This document shows, piece after piece, positions 43,545 through 54,043 of a DNA stretch of 64,000 nt. The translations under genes and the position numbers were made by a program. The stretch is from Patiria pectinifera (lineage: Eukaryota > Echinodermata > Asteroidea > Valvatida > Asterinidae). Numbering within the stretch: position 1 is the first letter of the stretch; every line of letters begins with the position of its first letter. The stretch is from assembly GCA_029964075.1 (NCBI GenBank), contig CM057136.1, positions 62,001-126,000 of the forward strand, in the 5' to 3' direction. The notes beneath the pieces are model-generated. The model was not told the DNA's origin. It did no database searches and was given only the letters and a program-made list of their open reading frames with translations.

Positions 43545-46270
43545 TTTCTAAGAAAACAAACCGTAGATCCGATTTGGTTATAATTTGAAAGGTACCTATG
43601 CCGGGATGCGCTACAGATAATGATTTGAATGATGTCATCATGACGTCATCACGTGTCATGTGACGCTGCATTAAAGGGGTAATTTTCTAAGGTCTAATCT
43701 ACAGAACCGTAGATCCGATTTGGTTGTAACTTGATATGACCCATACCAGGATGTGTTATAGATGAAAATAGAAGTAACTTCAACATAACGATATCACATG
43801 TCAAGTGACGTCACATTAAATCTTCATTTTCCTCAGGCCTATATCTAAAAAATCTGTAGGTCCGATTTGGTTGTGACTTGATTTGTCAGTAAACCGGTAT
43901 GTGTTATAGATAACAATTTATGCGACATTATCATGACGTCATCACTAGTCATGTGACGTCACATTGAAGGTGCATTTTCAAATGTCTATATTTAAGGAAT
44001 CATAGGTCCGATTTGGTTGTAAATTGATATGTACCCATATATGGCCTTTCCGGGATGTGTTAATGATGAAAAGTACAAGTACAAGTGACCTCAACGTGAC
44101 GTTATCAAATGTTATGTGACGAATCATTAACGGCGCATTTTTCTAATTTATTTATTTAAAGAAAAGAAAGTCCGATTTGGTCGACACTTGATATGTACTT
44201 AAACCGTGATGTGTTTAAGCTGAAAATGAAAATGACGTCATCATGTGTTCATCGCGTCACATAGTCATTTCAAACATCCAAAACAGCTGGTATCTGTACG
44301 CAAGCACATTTCTTGTTTCCTTTTTTTCAGACTCATCTCTTTAAGTTTTGTACGCGTTTTTTCTTCTACCAATACACTTTGGCACTTTCGTCACTCTGAG
44401 CGACTTAGGACTTGGCATACACTTAGATCATCACCTGAAGATGGTCAAGATCATCCAAAACGATTTTTGCCACAATGACGTCATCAGGTGTGAAGTTACG
44501 TCACATAAAAGATGATTTTTTTATCCATAGGTTTTGTACACGTTTTTCTTCACACCATACACTTTCATAAGTCCGATCGACTTTAGACTTGGTATACACA
44601 TAGACCACCACCCTCAGATGGTCTCCAAAATTTTCGTCATCATGACGTCATCAGGTGTCAACTGACGTCACATTCAATATGCATTTGTTCTCCACAGCTT
44701 TTGGGCACGTTTTTTCTTCCAATCATACATTTTGGGCGATTCCGTATGTCTGATTGACTTTATACTTGGCAGACACTTATTAAAGCTGTATTTTTGAATC
44801 TCTATTACTTCGTAAGTACAAGTCCGAAGAACTGTTCGTCCAATTTAGTTGTAACTTGATAGGCACCTGAAACGGGATGCGCTACCGATGACAATGTAAG
44901 TGACGTCATCATGACGTAATCACATGTCATGTGATATTATATTTAACTTTTTTTGAAGGCCTATATCTAAAGGATCATAGGTTCATGTGAAGTCATATTA
45001 AATGGGCATTTTTAAGGGTCTATATCACTATCACTAGAGATTACAATTGGTTGTAAATCAGTAAGTTCGAAGGTACTTAGACCGGGATGTGTTACAGATG
45101 AATATAGAAGTGACGTCATGATGACGTCATCACAAGTCATGTGAATCACAGTAAAGGGGCATTTTGAAATATGTATATCTGTATGTCCATTTTAGTTGGA
45201 ACTTGGTATGTATGTAGACCAGGATACGTTATTGATGAAAATTATTAAGTAACGTCATAGTAAAGTTATCACATGTCATGTACGTCACATGTGTTTATAG
45301 ATGTAATTTGAAGTTACGTCGTCATATCTTTATCACATGTAACGGAGCCATTTCAAAGCCAAACCAGCTAGTGTTTGTCCACAAACACATTTCTAGTTTC
45401 TTGGATTTCCAGAAAATTGCAGAAAAAGCCTTTATTTTTTTACTATTTTTTTTGCTTACTTTTTCTTCCCTCTCCTTTTGTTTTATTCCAAATCCAATGG
45501 ACACCACTTTTGGTATTAATCTTTGTCCTACATTATTCAAAGTTAATATAAGCATAGGCCTTATAGTAAAGTTTTGTCCCAAAGAATAAAACCATGATGA
45601 CGTCATAATGGGTCATGTGGCGTCATCTTAAATGTTGAAACTTGGTATGTCGGTAGACCGTGATGTGTCATAGGTGAAATTGAGATGGTGTCATCATGAC
45701 AGTGTCATGTAATTTATCATAGATTTTTGAAGTTTTTAAGATTATCATCTTATGTCTCGAACCCAACAAGCTAAATATAGACAAATATTATGTGTTTGAT
45801 AAACCAAGGATGTACGCACAAAAAGTGGTAGTAGATAATGTTACTAATATTCAAATTCCAAAGTTACCTCATGATGACTTCATTGGCTGATTTATGTTTT
45901 TCTTAACCTAACGTTTTAATTCTCATGTGACATTTTCCTTGATCAGAGCGACTCCAAGATTCGCACTGACCTAGAGCATGGCAATTGAACGCATTTAAAT
46001 GTGACGTAATGATGACGTTATCACGTATAAGATTGAATTTGCGTCGGGGTGATATAAATCAAATTAGGTTTTGCCCTTCACCGACGTCGGTGAAGGGCAA
46101 AACCTAATTTGACGTTATCACGTGTTATGAGACGCCATCAAAATGTGCATTTTCCAGTGCCTGATATCGAAAGAAATACAAGTCCGACTTGGTTGGAAAT
46201 ATGAATTTTAATTATATACAGCCACATGTTATAAATGTAAATAAGATGAAATTATGATGACGTCATCATG
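43545..46270. repeat. Array of diverged repeats rich in TGACGTCA words
   Basis: Roughly 12 or more units, mostly 120-200 bp, each combining a stretch like AGGTCCGATTTGGTTGTAAC TTGATATGTA, a GGGATGTGTTATAGATGA stretch, and a block such as GACGTCATCATGACGTCATC with ACATGTCATGTGACGTCACA. I count about 13 exact TGACGTCA palindromes plus many one-base variants. Units are strongly diverged, so the array is old. It lies downstream of the PAN exon, probably in its intron. Interspersed CAAACACATTTCT and TTTTTTCTTCCAATCATACA segments form a second recurring motif. Confidence 0.8.
46059..46112. repeat. Perfect 54-bp palindrome
   Basis: 27 bases starting TCAAATTAGGTTTTGCCC are followed, with no spacer, by their exact reverse complement; the centre is CCGAC|GTCGG. 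It lies within the TGACGTCA-rich array. Confidence 0.9.
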
Positions 46271-46274
46271 TGAA

Positions 46275-47020
46275 CATATATGAATTTTTGTCCTTCGCAC
46301 ACGCCCGAACCATGGCACATGAACCTCCGTACCTTCAACGCAACCAATTCGGACTTCACCCTCTTTCTATAAACGTATTTTCCGTTTGTGATTTTTTTCG
46401 AGGTCTTAATACTTGTGTTTGTAGCGATCCAGCGAAGGGCGATTTTCATATAACTGTCGACGGAGGATGCACGAACACGGTGGCCGGTCCGCAAAATTTC
46501 TTTTCCCAAACGAGATCGGACAATATCAATCGTGGACTGGTTGGAAGTAGTCCTGAATTCTAATCAGGTGATCCGAGTTCGAATCACAGTGAGCATTTTC
46601 TCTTCTCATTTTACCTTTTAAATAAGTAAAGTGATGAAGGAACATTTTGTCACAAGCCGTAAAGCCTATCTTGGGTTTTTGTTACGGAGAACAAGGCGTT
46701 CGTGGTCTTGTTTGGTTATTGGGAGTTGCACACGTTACGAAAATTTTGGGTTCGACTGGTACCCTGTAAATAACGTATACATGATACAAATATCCCAAGA
46801 GTTTGCGTGCACCAGTACAACACCAGACCCAGCACACAAATAAAGTTGGCGAAAATGTACACTACTGCGCAAAATAAAATTGGCGAAAATGTACACTACT
46901 GCGCAATTTTTCGCGTGTGTGTCGAAGCGAAATTTCCCTCTCGGAGAAGCTAGCACGCTGGAGAAGTGAGACCGTTCAAACTTTTGGGAGGAAAGAAAAG
47001 GTCCCCCGCAACTGGATCTA
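46275..47020. other. Non-coding stretch with tRNA-like fragment
   Basis: At about 46520-46590 a segment with a possible anticodon arm (CCTGA ATTCTAA TCAGG) and GAGTTCGAATC box-B-like word resembles a tRNA, but the T and acceptor stems do not pair, so at most it is a tRNA-derived SINE or dead tRNA. A 23-bp direct repeat (AAAATTGGCGAAAATGTACA type) occurs at 46845-46905. Confidence 0.35.
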
Positions 47021-47025
47021 TCCCA

Positions 47026-47274
47026 TCATTTACGAAGTTTCTCAGGCTTATACCAGGATTTCTGTACACGGTGCAGATGACGGATGAAGTTGGAGGTGGT
47101 TCCATGATCACTAATTTCAGAAATCGTGGCTTTGCAAAAGTTACACTTTGCAGAATGTCTCTTCTTGCCCGTTTTGTGGCCCGAGTACTTCTTGTGATTG
47201 GTAAATCCATACTTGATCACTCGGGAAAGCACCGACTTGATAATATCATGTCGGCGCATATTACCATACCACAT
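47026..47274 (-). pseudogene. BED-type zinc-finger fragment, hAT transposase-like
   Basis: The minus strand encodes KKRHSAKCNFCKATISEI then GTTSNFIRHLHRVQK: Cys-X2-Cys followed by His-X4-His with the GTTSN..RHL signature of BED fingers, which form the DNA-binding N-terminus of hAT transposases and ZBED genes. The frame starts inside the palindrome at 47264-47288 and stops after 82 codons without a catalytic domain. Best read as the 5' end of a dead hAT transposase. Confidence 0.6.
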
Positions 47275-47288
47275 ATTATGTGGTATGG
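47264..47288. repeat. 25-bp palindrome
   Basis: CCATACCACATA, one base, then TATGTGGTATGG. It separates the BED fragment from the PAN exon that starts at 47289. Confidence 0.85.
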
Positions 47289-47414
47289 AGCTCCTTCAAT
47301 CTGAAGGACCAAGGCCAGGGCAAGATGATGTGTCAGCTGAATGACCTCGCCCTTCAAAATGCAGCTGCCGAAGATGTGGTGGAACTTGAGAACTGCTTCG
47401 GCCTGGATATGTAG
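47289..47414 (+). pseudogene. Orphan terminal PAN/apple exon
   Basis: An open frame reads SSFNLKDQGQGKMMCQLNDL then NAAAEDVVELENCFGLDM and stops at TAG (47412-47414). This is the second half of a PAN domain (SFN...C.LN....E.....CF) as found after C-type lectin domains. The following 280 bp resembles the 3' UTR of the lectin genes at 51110 and 62460. No first half is attached; the 5' side runs into a palindrome. It is probably the tail of a third, lost lectin-PAN gene or an unused terminal exon. Confidence 0.65.
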
Positions 47415-48110
47415 AAACTGGTTGCATGAAGCAAACTGATACCAAAAAGTCCATCAGACTGCTCTTATGTACAGGTAGATGTGGCTGACATTTTTAAGGT
47501 TAACACAAAGGGCAGTGGTGGCTAAAATTTACATGGCTGATAGTGAATAACCTTTTTTTGAGGAATAATTTTTGTGAACTGCTAAGACTTTGGAAGGGAT
47601 TACAATATCAGGAACACCCACAATAGTATGTAAGTACAAAATATTTATTAGTGTTGGCTGTGATTGGCATAAAACTTTCAATGGTAATTTTTGCATTGTA
47701 ATTTGAACTATTTGTGGTTGAAATATTTAGGAAATATTGCGTAGTAAATAGAAACATGTCCTCATTTCTAGGTATATATATATTTTTAAATGGCATAAGA
47801 GGACACACTAACAGTTGTGAATGGCAACTGTTTCAAAATTGTGTGTTGGGATCACTACGAGGAGAACATAATGATCACTCAAATTTATTGCACTTTTTAA
47901 TGTTACCTCTTAACAAGGAATCTGTAAAAGAAATAGTCAATATGGTTTAATGTTGTTGCACTAAAGATACCTATGAAAAGTAGGCTTTTATTACACCGAA
48001 AGTGTAATCTTTGTTTCCAATGTAGTAGAAAGAAAATGTTTGATAATTTGGTGTATACTCATGAGTCATGACAAATCTAACCAAACTGTGATAATTGAGT
48101 TATCTAATAA
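47415..48110. other. Diverged lectin 3' UTR and spacer
   Basis: From about 47460 to 47700 the order of words (AGCTCTTATGTACAGGTAGA, GGCAGTGGTGGCT, TTTTTGTGAACTGCTAAGAC, TTGGCTGTGA) follows 62465-62700 at lower similarity. Beyond that nothing is recognised. Confidence 0.45.
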
Positions 48111-48305
48111 TTTGTCAAATACTTTACGCCTCACTATATTTCATGTCCTTATAAAGGGAGGGTTACTAGTTGCAAGTACCATTTGAAATAGGGATGTGAA
48201 TTGATGTTTACCACATTAGAGTCGATAAGCGACACTGAATCAATCAAAAAGAACAGACTACCAGTTTATTATATCTATCCCTTAAAGACATCAGGCAGAT
48301 ACATC

Positions 48306-51102
48306 ATGGAAGTAATTGGCATACTGCTTCTCTTCATTGGGAGTGTAGCCAGCATTGCAACGATCTGTCCTGTTGGTTGGCAGCGATATGGAAAGGCTTG
48401 CTATTTTGTGATCAAGGAACTAAAGAGTTGGCACAAAGCAAAAAGCATGTGCTGCTTGTTACAACTGATAATGTAGTAACCAACCGATAACGTATCACCA
48501 ACCGATAATGTATCACAAATTGACCGATATTGTATTACTAACCGATAATGTACCAAAAATTGACTGATAGTGTAGTAAAATTTGTATCCGATAATGTATC
48601 ACGTGTCGACGGATAATGTAACTACAAATAACTGTATCCGATAATGTATCACCACGGAACGGATACTGTATCAACCGATAATGTATCAAAAAATCAACCG
48701 ATAATGTATCAGTATTGGGAAAAGGTGGAAATATTGCAAATGAATTAAAGTCTAATAAGTGCCTTTACTATGATAAGTCCCCACTCGAGAAAGTTTATCA
48801 TTAAGAATATTTTTTTTTTGATTTGGGAGGTAGGTAGTTGCTCTGGTTTGGAGACGCTCTACTTCCAAGTGGGCCTAGGCTAGTGGCGTATCCAGCTTTT
48901 GATGTCAAGGGGGGGGGGGGGGTAACCGCACTCGCACATCTGCCCCGAAATGTGGACAAGTTCTTTTCTCCGGACACTTGGCCTCCATATGGACTCCGTG
49001 CTGCGACACAAGAGGGCGCGATTTACCACTTTTGAGAGCCCCATGGACGTACGGGACCATTGATTTCCGTATGGAGATCAATGAACGGGACACAGCATGT
49101 GCGTAATGTACTGTACTGGTTCGCGCGCAAAGTTCCACACCGCTTCCAGAATGTGCCAGAAGGTGGCTATTAGCAGCAGCGTCTTCGCATGAGCGCCAGG
49201 CAACGTCGGCGCGCGCATACGTTCAATTTAACTTGCGATGGTCTCCCAGACTATTCCCTCCCCCAATAACTTTGCATCATTCAAATACGCGCTGTGCATG
49301 AACCGGGAACACATACTACTGTCGAGGCATGTGTATAGCAAAACTACCATCTTAAATGATCATGTAACTTGAGCTGTCACAAAAGATACAATGTAACAAG
49401 TTTACCGGATTTAGGCGGCAATCGTTGAAGATAGTCTAGATGCGATCCAGCTTCATGGGTCCCTTGTCGACCCCAGTCGATTTTTTTCTTACAGATTTGA
49501 AAAGGGCACAATCACAGCATTACTGGTCATTTAGTGGGGGATGGGGGGGAGGGGAGGGGATGAGGGGGAGGGGTCGTGCCATATTTTTAACGGGGAGCGC
49601 TGATAAAATCCTACAATCATGTACACAATATTACTGTACCGTACAAAATAATGCCCCGGCTTTTTTTAGGGGGGGGGGGGGGCCAGCTGTGTCCCAAAAC
49701 AAATTGCATACAAATTCCTTAAAAAAATAATGCACCCCCCCCCCTTCTGCTGTGACACCCTCCCCCCCCCAAAAAAAAATTACTGGTATAATGTCCGCCT
49801 GTTCAAAATACGGACGGAGGCAGCTTAGATAGGGTGTATTTTTACACCATTCTGTAATCCAGTGTTAATAATTGTCAAATTTGAAAAGCGTCCCCTATTG
49901 AAATATGATAACCCCAAGTTTTGATTTTACGGAGGCCAAGTGTTCGGAAAAACAATCCTGTGTACATTTTCAGATTGTTTTGCTGATGAACCCCCCTCCC
50001 GCGAAAATTCCTGGATCCGCCCTTGCAACAGTAGCGTAAATCTGCGCTGGGGACTTGGGGAGGGGGGATAGCTAAAAAAAAAGTCCTGGCCGTGAAATAC
50101 AAGCGGGGGGGGGGGGACCTTGCTGGAGACCAAATGACACTGGGGTTGCTGTTCATGATACAGACGTCCCAGCGCATTTCAAGCTATTTGTATTTTTTCT
50201 CCCTTTCTCAATACTATTTAATACATTTCGGCGGTTGGAAAGTTTGAAAAATACCTCAAAATAAGCCCTTTTTCTCTAAATACAAAATAATGGGGCTGGT
50301 GGTGATCAACTAGCCCAGACCCCCCCCCTCCCTGGTCAAAACGTGGGGCGGGATAATCGGACATAAAACAAACATTTGTGTACACCTTTTCCCAATACTG
50401 ATACATTATCGGTTGATTTATGATACATTATCGGTTGATACAGTATCCGTTCCGTGGTGATACATTATCGGATACAGTTATTTTGTAGTTACATTATCCG
50501 TCGACACGTGATACATTATCGGATACAAATTTTACTACACTATCAGTCAATTTTTGGTACATTATCGGTTAGTGATACAATATCGGTCAATTTGTGATAC
50601 ATTATCGGTTGGTTACTACATTATCAGTTGTAACACTGCTTCTCATGCAAGCCTTGCAGTTCCCAATTCATCGGAGGAACAGACATTTATATGGGAATTA
50701 CTCCAGCAGGAGTTTCATCCTGATGGTCCTGTGGATGGAGCCTGGGTTGGCTGCAAAGACATCGAGAAGGAAGGTGATTGGCAGAATTGTCCTCTGACAG
50801 GTGATGAGACCAACGCGTACCAGAACTGAAGGGAAGGGCAGCCTGACAGTTGGAATGCTGCATCTGATTGTGCATTGATAATCAATTCAGTGGGTGGCAA
50901 ATGAGATGACCAGTCTTGCACTAATCCTAGATATGCAACTTGTGAGCTTGCCATCATCGACTACGACCCTGTATGTTGCCTTCAGATCGGCTCCGATGGT
51001 CGCATCACCTCCCCGTGCCTAACTGATAATCACGTCTTGATGGAGTTACAGTCTCAGGGTCTGGTGTCTTGTGGCAAGGCCTGCCTCGATCATCCCAAAT
51101 GA
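48306..51102 (+). pseudogene. C-type lectin gene disrupted by a transposon
   Basis: Paralogue of the intact gene at 61842. The N-terminal part (48306-48456: signal sequence MEVIGILLLFIGSVASIATI, then CPVGWQRYGKACYFV) is followed by a 9-bp insertion, an extra A in the run before GCATGTGC that shifts frame, and the 2.2-kb transposon. The lectin frame resumes at 50641 (SHASLAVPNSSEE) and carries two nonsense changes, TGG to TGA at 50827-50829 and 50902-50904, before the shared stop at 51100-51102. It is certainly dead. Confidence 0.9.
48457..50635. mobile_element. Transposon with GATAATGTATCA-array termini, copy A
   Basis: 2179 bp bounded by TGTTACAACTGATAATG and its reverse complement, flanked by CTGCT on both sides (48452-48456, 50636-50640); the intact lectin paralogue has a single CTGCT, which proves the insertion and the 5-bp target duplication. 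Each terminal repeat is about 250-270 bp (48457 to about 48727; about 50382-50635) and consists of 12 diverged copies of the word CCGATAATGTATCA spaced 15-28 bp apart. The interior has poly-G/poly-C runs, a hAT-like GTGGCGTATCCAGC fragment and no reading frame longer than chance. Non-autonomous. TG...CA ends with 5-bp duplications do not fit hAT, Mutator, piggyBac or Harbinger. The family resembles the sea-urchin TU foldbacks only in having tandem words in its ends. Confidence 0.9.
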
Positions 51103-51844
51103 TACAAACGATATCCTTCAGAATGCTCTGATGAACAGGTACATGGGCCGACATTTTCAATGCAAGTACATGTACAAAACACAGTGGTGGCTTACATTTT
51201 CACAGCTGAGAGCTGAGAATGACTATTTTGTGGAGATTTGTTGTGAACTGCTAGAATTTTGCAAGGATTTACAAGTTTGGAAACACTTGTACTAGTCTGT
51301 AAGATCAACATGTGTCTTAGTGAGTGTTGTGACTGTTTAAAGTAATTTGCATAGTATTTTGAATTGTTTGTTTTGTTTAGATGGATAGCCTGTGCATTGG
51401 CAGAAATGTAGCCAAAAAGTAACCACATACAAGTACACTTTGCTTTGTTTAATATGCCATTATTAAAAGGGAAAAAAATGCAATTTCTGACCACTTTAAC
51501 ATTTTTTTATTTAGCAAAAGATAATCATGTTAACATCATTTTCGAGTTTGGAGTCATTGAATCAGCTGTTTCGAGCTATAGAATCAAATGTAGGCCACCA
51601 TTTTTTATTCGGGGACGAAAATAGTTGAGGGGAGGGGGAACGACATGTCTCCCCGTCCTCCACTGATCGACGCCCATGGACTTGGCACCATGCTTCATAA
51701 CGACAGACTTTTAATACACGCAAATTGTATACTTACATGTATGCCTATACAGCGTCAGTGAAATTGAAAATTTGAGAGAGACCCCAACACTTCCTAAAAG
51801 CTTTTCTCTGCATGGGTGTGGGTGTGTGTGTCATGTGTGTGGGT

Positions 51845-52230
51845 AGGCCCCCAAAATAAGTCTCCGGTTTCTGGTATGGAGCTTGCTCAAAAAGTGGTGC
51901 GGCGACGCGGCTTTTTTTTTTTTTTACCTGTTTTTTTTTTTTGCTTCAAATGTCGGCTGATGACTGCAAATGGTGCCCGACTAAACTTAGTGCAAATATT
52001 ATGAGAGACTAGAGAGGCCACATAAAGCTTATTCTCGATCATAACCTCATCTAAAAATACGTTAAAATTGTGCAGCAGCAGGATTCCAATCAAACCAGTG
52101 AGTTCCGCGGTTTTGAGACAACATCTTTCATTGGAAAAAAAACGTTTTCATTTTGCCGACGCGCATGGCTACGACGACGCGCGCGAATACCAGAAACCGG
52201 AGAATTTTTTTTGGCCTTATGGCACACTGC
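51845..52230. mobile_element. Foldback/MITE downstream of lectin, copy 1
   Basis: AAGTCTCCGGTTTCTGGTAT faces ATACCAGAAACCGGAGAATT, with TAGGCCCCCA / TTGGCC near the outer ends. Loop contains two poly-T runs and CGACGCGCG words. The same element is at about 63190-63570; a fragment is at about 780-970. Confidence 0.65.
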
Positions 52231-52971
52231 GACATTTTCGTAGGCCCCCAAATTGTTCGTAGACGCTAGGCACATCAGTGCCTACTGTGCCTATTGAAGA
52301 ATCCACGACTGGGGTTCCAGCCCCATCAGATTCTAAATTCTGCAGGTTTTTTTTCACTGAAATGTGTTTAATACACTGATGAACATAGACATCATTGTAC
52401 TGTGTACAACTTGGGCACAGGGTCTTTGTCTACACCAAGTTTGCTGATGATATGGACCCTATGCACAATGTACCCCCTCAATAATTACCAAGGGTGAGTC
52501 GAGGGAGACATTCCAGCACACTGCCTGTCATGCCTGAGGTACACATGAAGATGCCATGGGTTTATGCACATACCAAATTTTAACAAATAGTGTGTACTTT
52601 GCATACTATGTGCGTGTAAAGCGCGCATGAAAGGCACAAAGTACACACAATTTTTAAAGAAATTGTGCTTATTTTGTGGTGTCTCCCTCCCACGTTGGCT
52701 TTTGAAAGTGGTCACAAAGCGCCAACTTTTGTTCATGCACAGAGTCCAGTAACTTATTGAAGAAATTACAAAAGTCTCAGGAATCTGTGTACAATGTCTG
52801 CGGAAAAAGGCATTGCAGAACAGAAATATTATGAGCGACCTTGATATTGAGACTGTAAAGTGTACAAAGAAGTGTGATCATCCATCATTGCATTCTCTTG
52901 AGATATGTACACATGGATTACCTCATGAAAGTTTCATGACGTTGTAGCACCAGAGGTACGAACGGGGTCTA

Positions 52972-53092
52972 CCCCATGTTCCCCAATACCTATGTTCCCT
53001 AAATACCGATGTTCCCGCAATCCTTAGGATTAGGGTTAGGGTTAGGGTTAGGATTTCAGGGACATCGGTAGAAGGGAACATTGGGGAACATA
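52972..53092. mobile_element. Short foldback with telomere-like core, copy 2
   Basis: Arms ATGTTCCCCAATACC...GATGTTCCC and GGGACATCGGTAG...AACATTGGGGAACAT surround four (TTAGGG) units at about 53030-53056. The related copy at 30406-30526 has a degenerate core. Confidence 0.75.
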
Positions 53093-53099
53093 CTATGAA

Positions 53100-53690
53100 C
53101 TACTAAATAACGTCACTGTGTGTTATACAAATTCGGGATTGATTCTAAATGCTGTTGTGAAGTTTCAACCAAAGTTTGTTCAATGATTCTAGAGATATGA
53201 TGCTAAAATGATAAGTTTTGCTCTTTCGGTTTATACACCTAAGTATTAGTTCACATGACTTTGATATTACAGCAGAAACACATGATATAATACAATGAAA
53301 TAGCCAAAGATTCGTTATCATCCTTTCGGAGACATGGTGGTCACAAATTTGCCTAATTAAATATTCATGACAACATAACATCAGAACAAAAGACATCACA
53401 GTAGTATCAATGTAATATATTTATCTTTGAAAATTGCTGTATATTAATTTGAAACCTCATCAAATCGATTATGACATAAATAGCGTCTAAAATTACCACT
53501 TCCGGTGGCACGGGAAGTAAGGATCACAAGACCTTCAGGACTCAGCAGGCACATTTTCGGTACCAACATGATGCAATATGAAAAGAACTGGTATCATATC
53601 TTATCGGGGGAAAAAAAAGAAATGTGAACAAAAACAATACTGTTTCCAATTCAGATTGGGATGGTAACATTATGCTCCTTCTCGCAGTGC
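53100..53690. other. Non-coding stretch
   Basis: No gene. TCACAAGACCTTCAGGACTCAGCAG at about 53523 recurs at 53838, so the two-copy repeat that follows may begin here. Confidence 0.35.
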
Positions 53691-53945
53691 CAATATCAGT
53701 ATTTCTCTCTTGTCAACAATTAAAGCCAAATTACTATTGATTCTCGACTTTCCCTGCTTCATGCATTCCATTGTGTGAGGCACACCTCTTTTATTTGTGT
53801 TCTTTATTAACTGTTCTTGACCAGTTGAAGAGTCACTCACAAGACCTTCAGAATTCAGCAGGCTCATTTTCTCTCTCTTGTCAACAATTAAAGCCAAATT
53901 GCTATTGATTTGTGACTATCCCTGCTTCATTTGTGATCTTTATTA
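53690..53945. repeat. Two-copy direct repeat of about 180 bp
   Basis: TTTCTCTCTTGTCAACAATT AAAGCC...TTCCCTGCTTCAT occurs at 53702 and 53871, each followed by TTTATTAACTGT-CTTG. It is next to the truncated end of the gypsy remnant. Confidence 0.65.
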
Positions 53946-54043
53946 ACTGTCCTTGGCAAGTTGGGGATGCCAGTTGTAAATTTTCCTGTAAAACACATTG
54001 AGGTCTGCGCACGCACTGTGAATCTTCTACCATAGAGAAAATG

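Larger units (their letters stand above)
48111..52650. repeat. Lectin segmental duplication, copy 1
   Basis: Apart from the transposon at 48457-50635, this stretch repeats in direct orientation at 61647-64000, including the promoter side, the lectin frame, the 3' UTR and the foldback near 51.85-52.23 kb. The right limit cannot be seen because copy 2 runs off the window. Confidence 0.85.

Noticed and set aside
46520-46590. tRNA-Arg(TCT)-like gene
   Set aside because: An anticodon arm and a GTTCGAATC word are present, but the T stem and acceptor stem do not pair.
47026-47210. Overlapping frames on both strands at 46950-47304 as genes
   Set aside because: Only the minus-strand frame with CXXC...HXXXXH has a recognisable domain; the others are shadows.
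48457-48715. CRISPR-like array of short repeats
   Set aside because: The repeated words are spaced irregularly (15-28 bp), drift in sequence, occur inverted at the other end of a transposon, and the DNA is eukaryotic.
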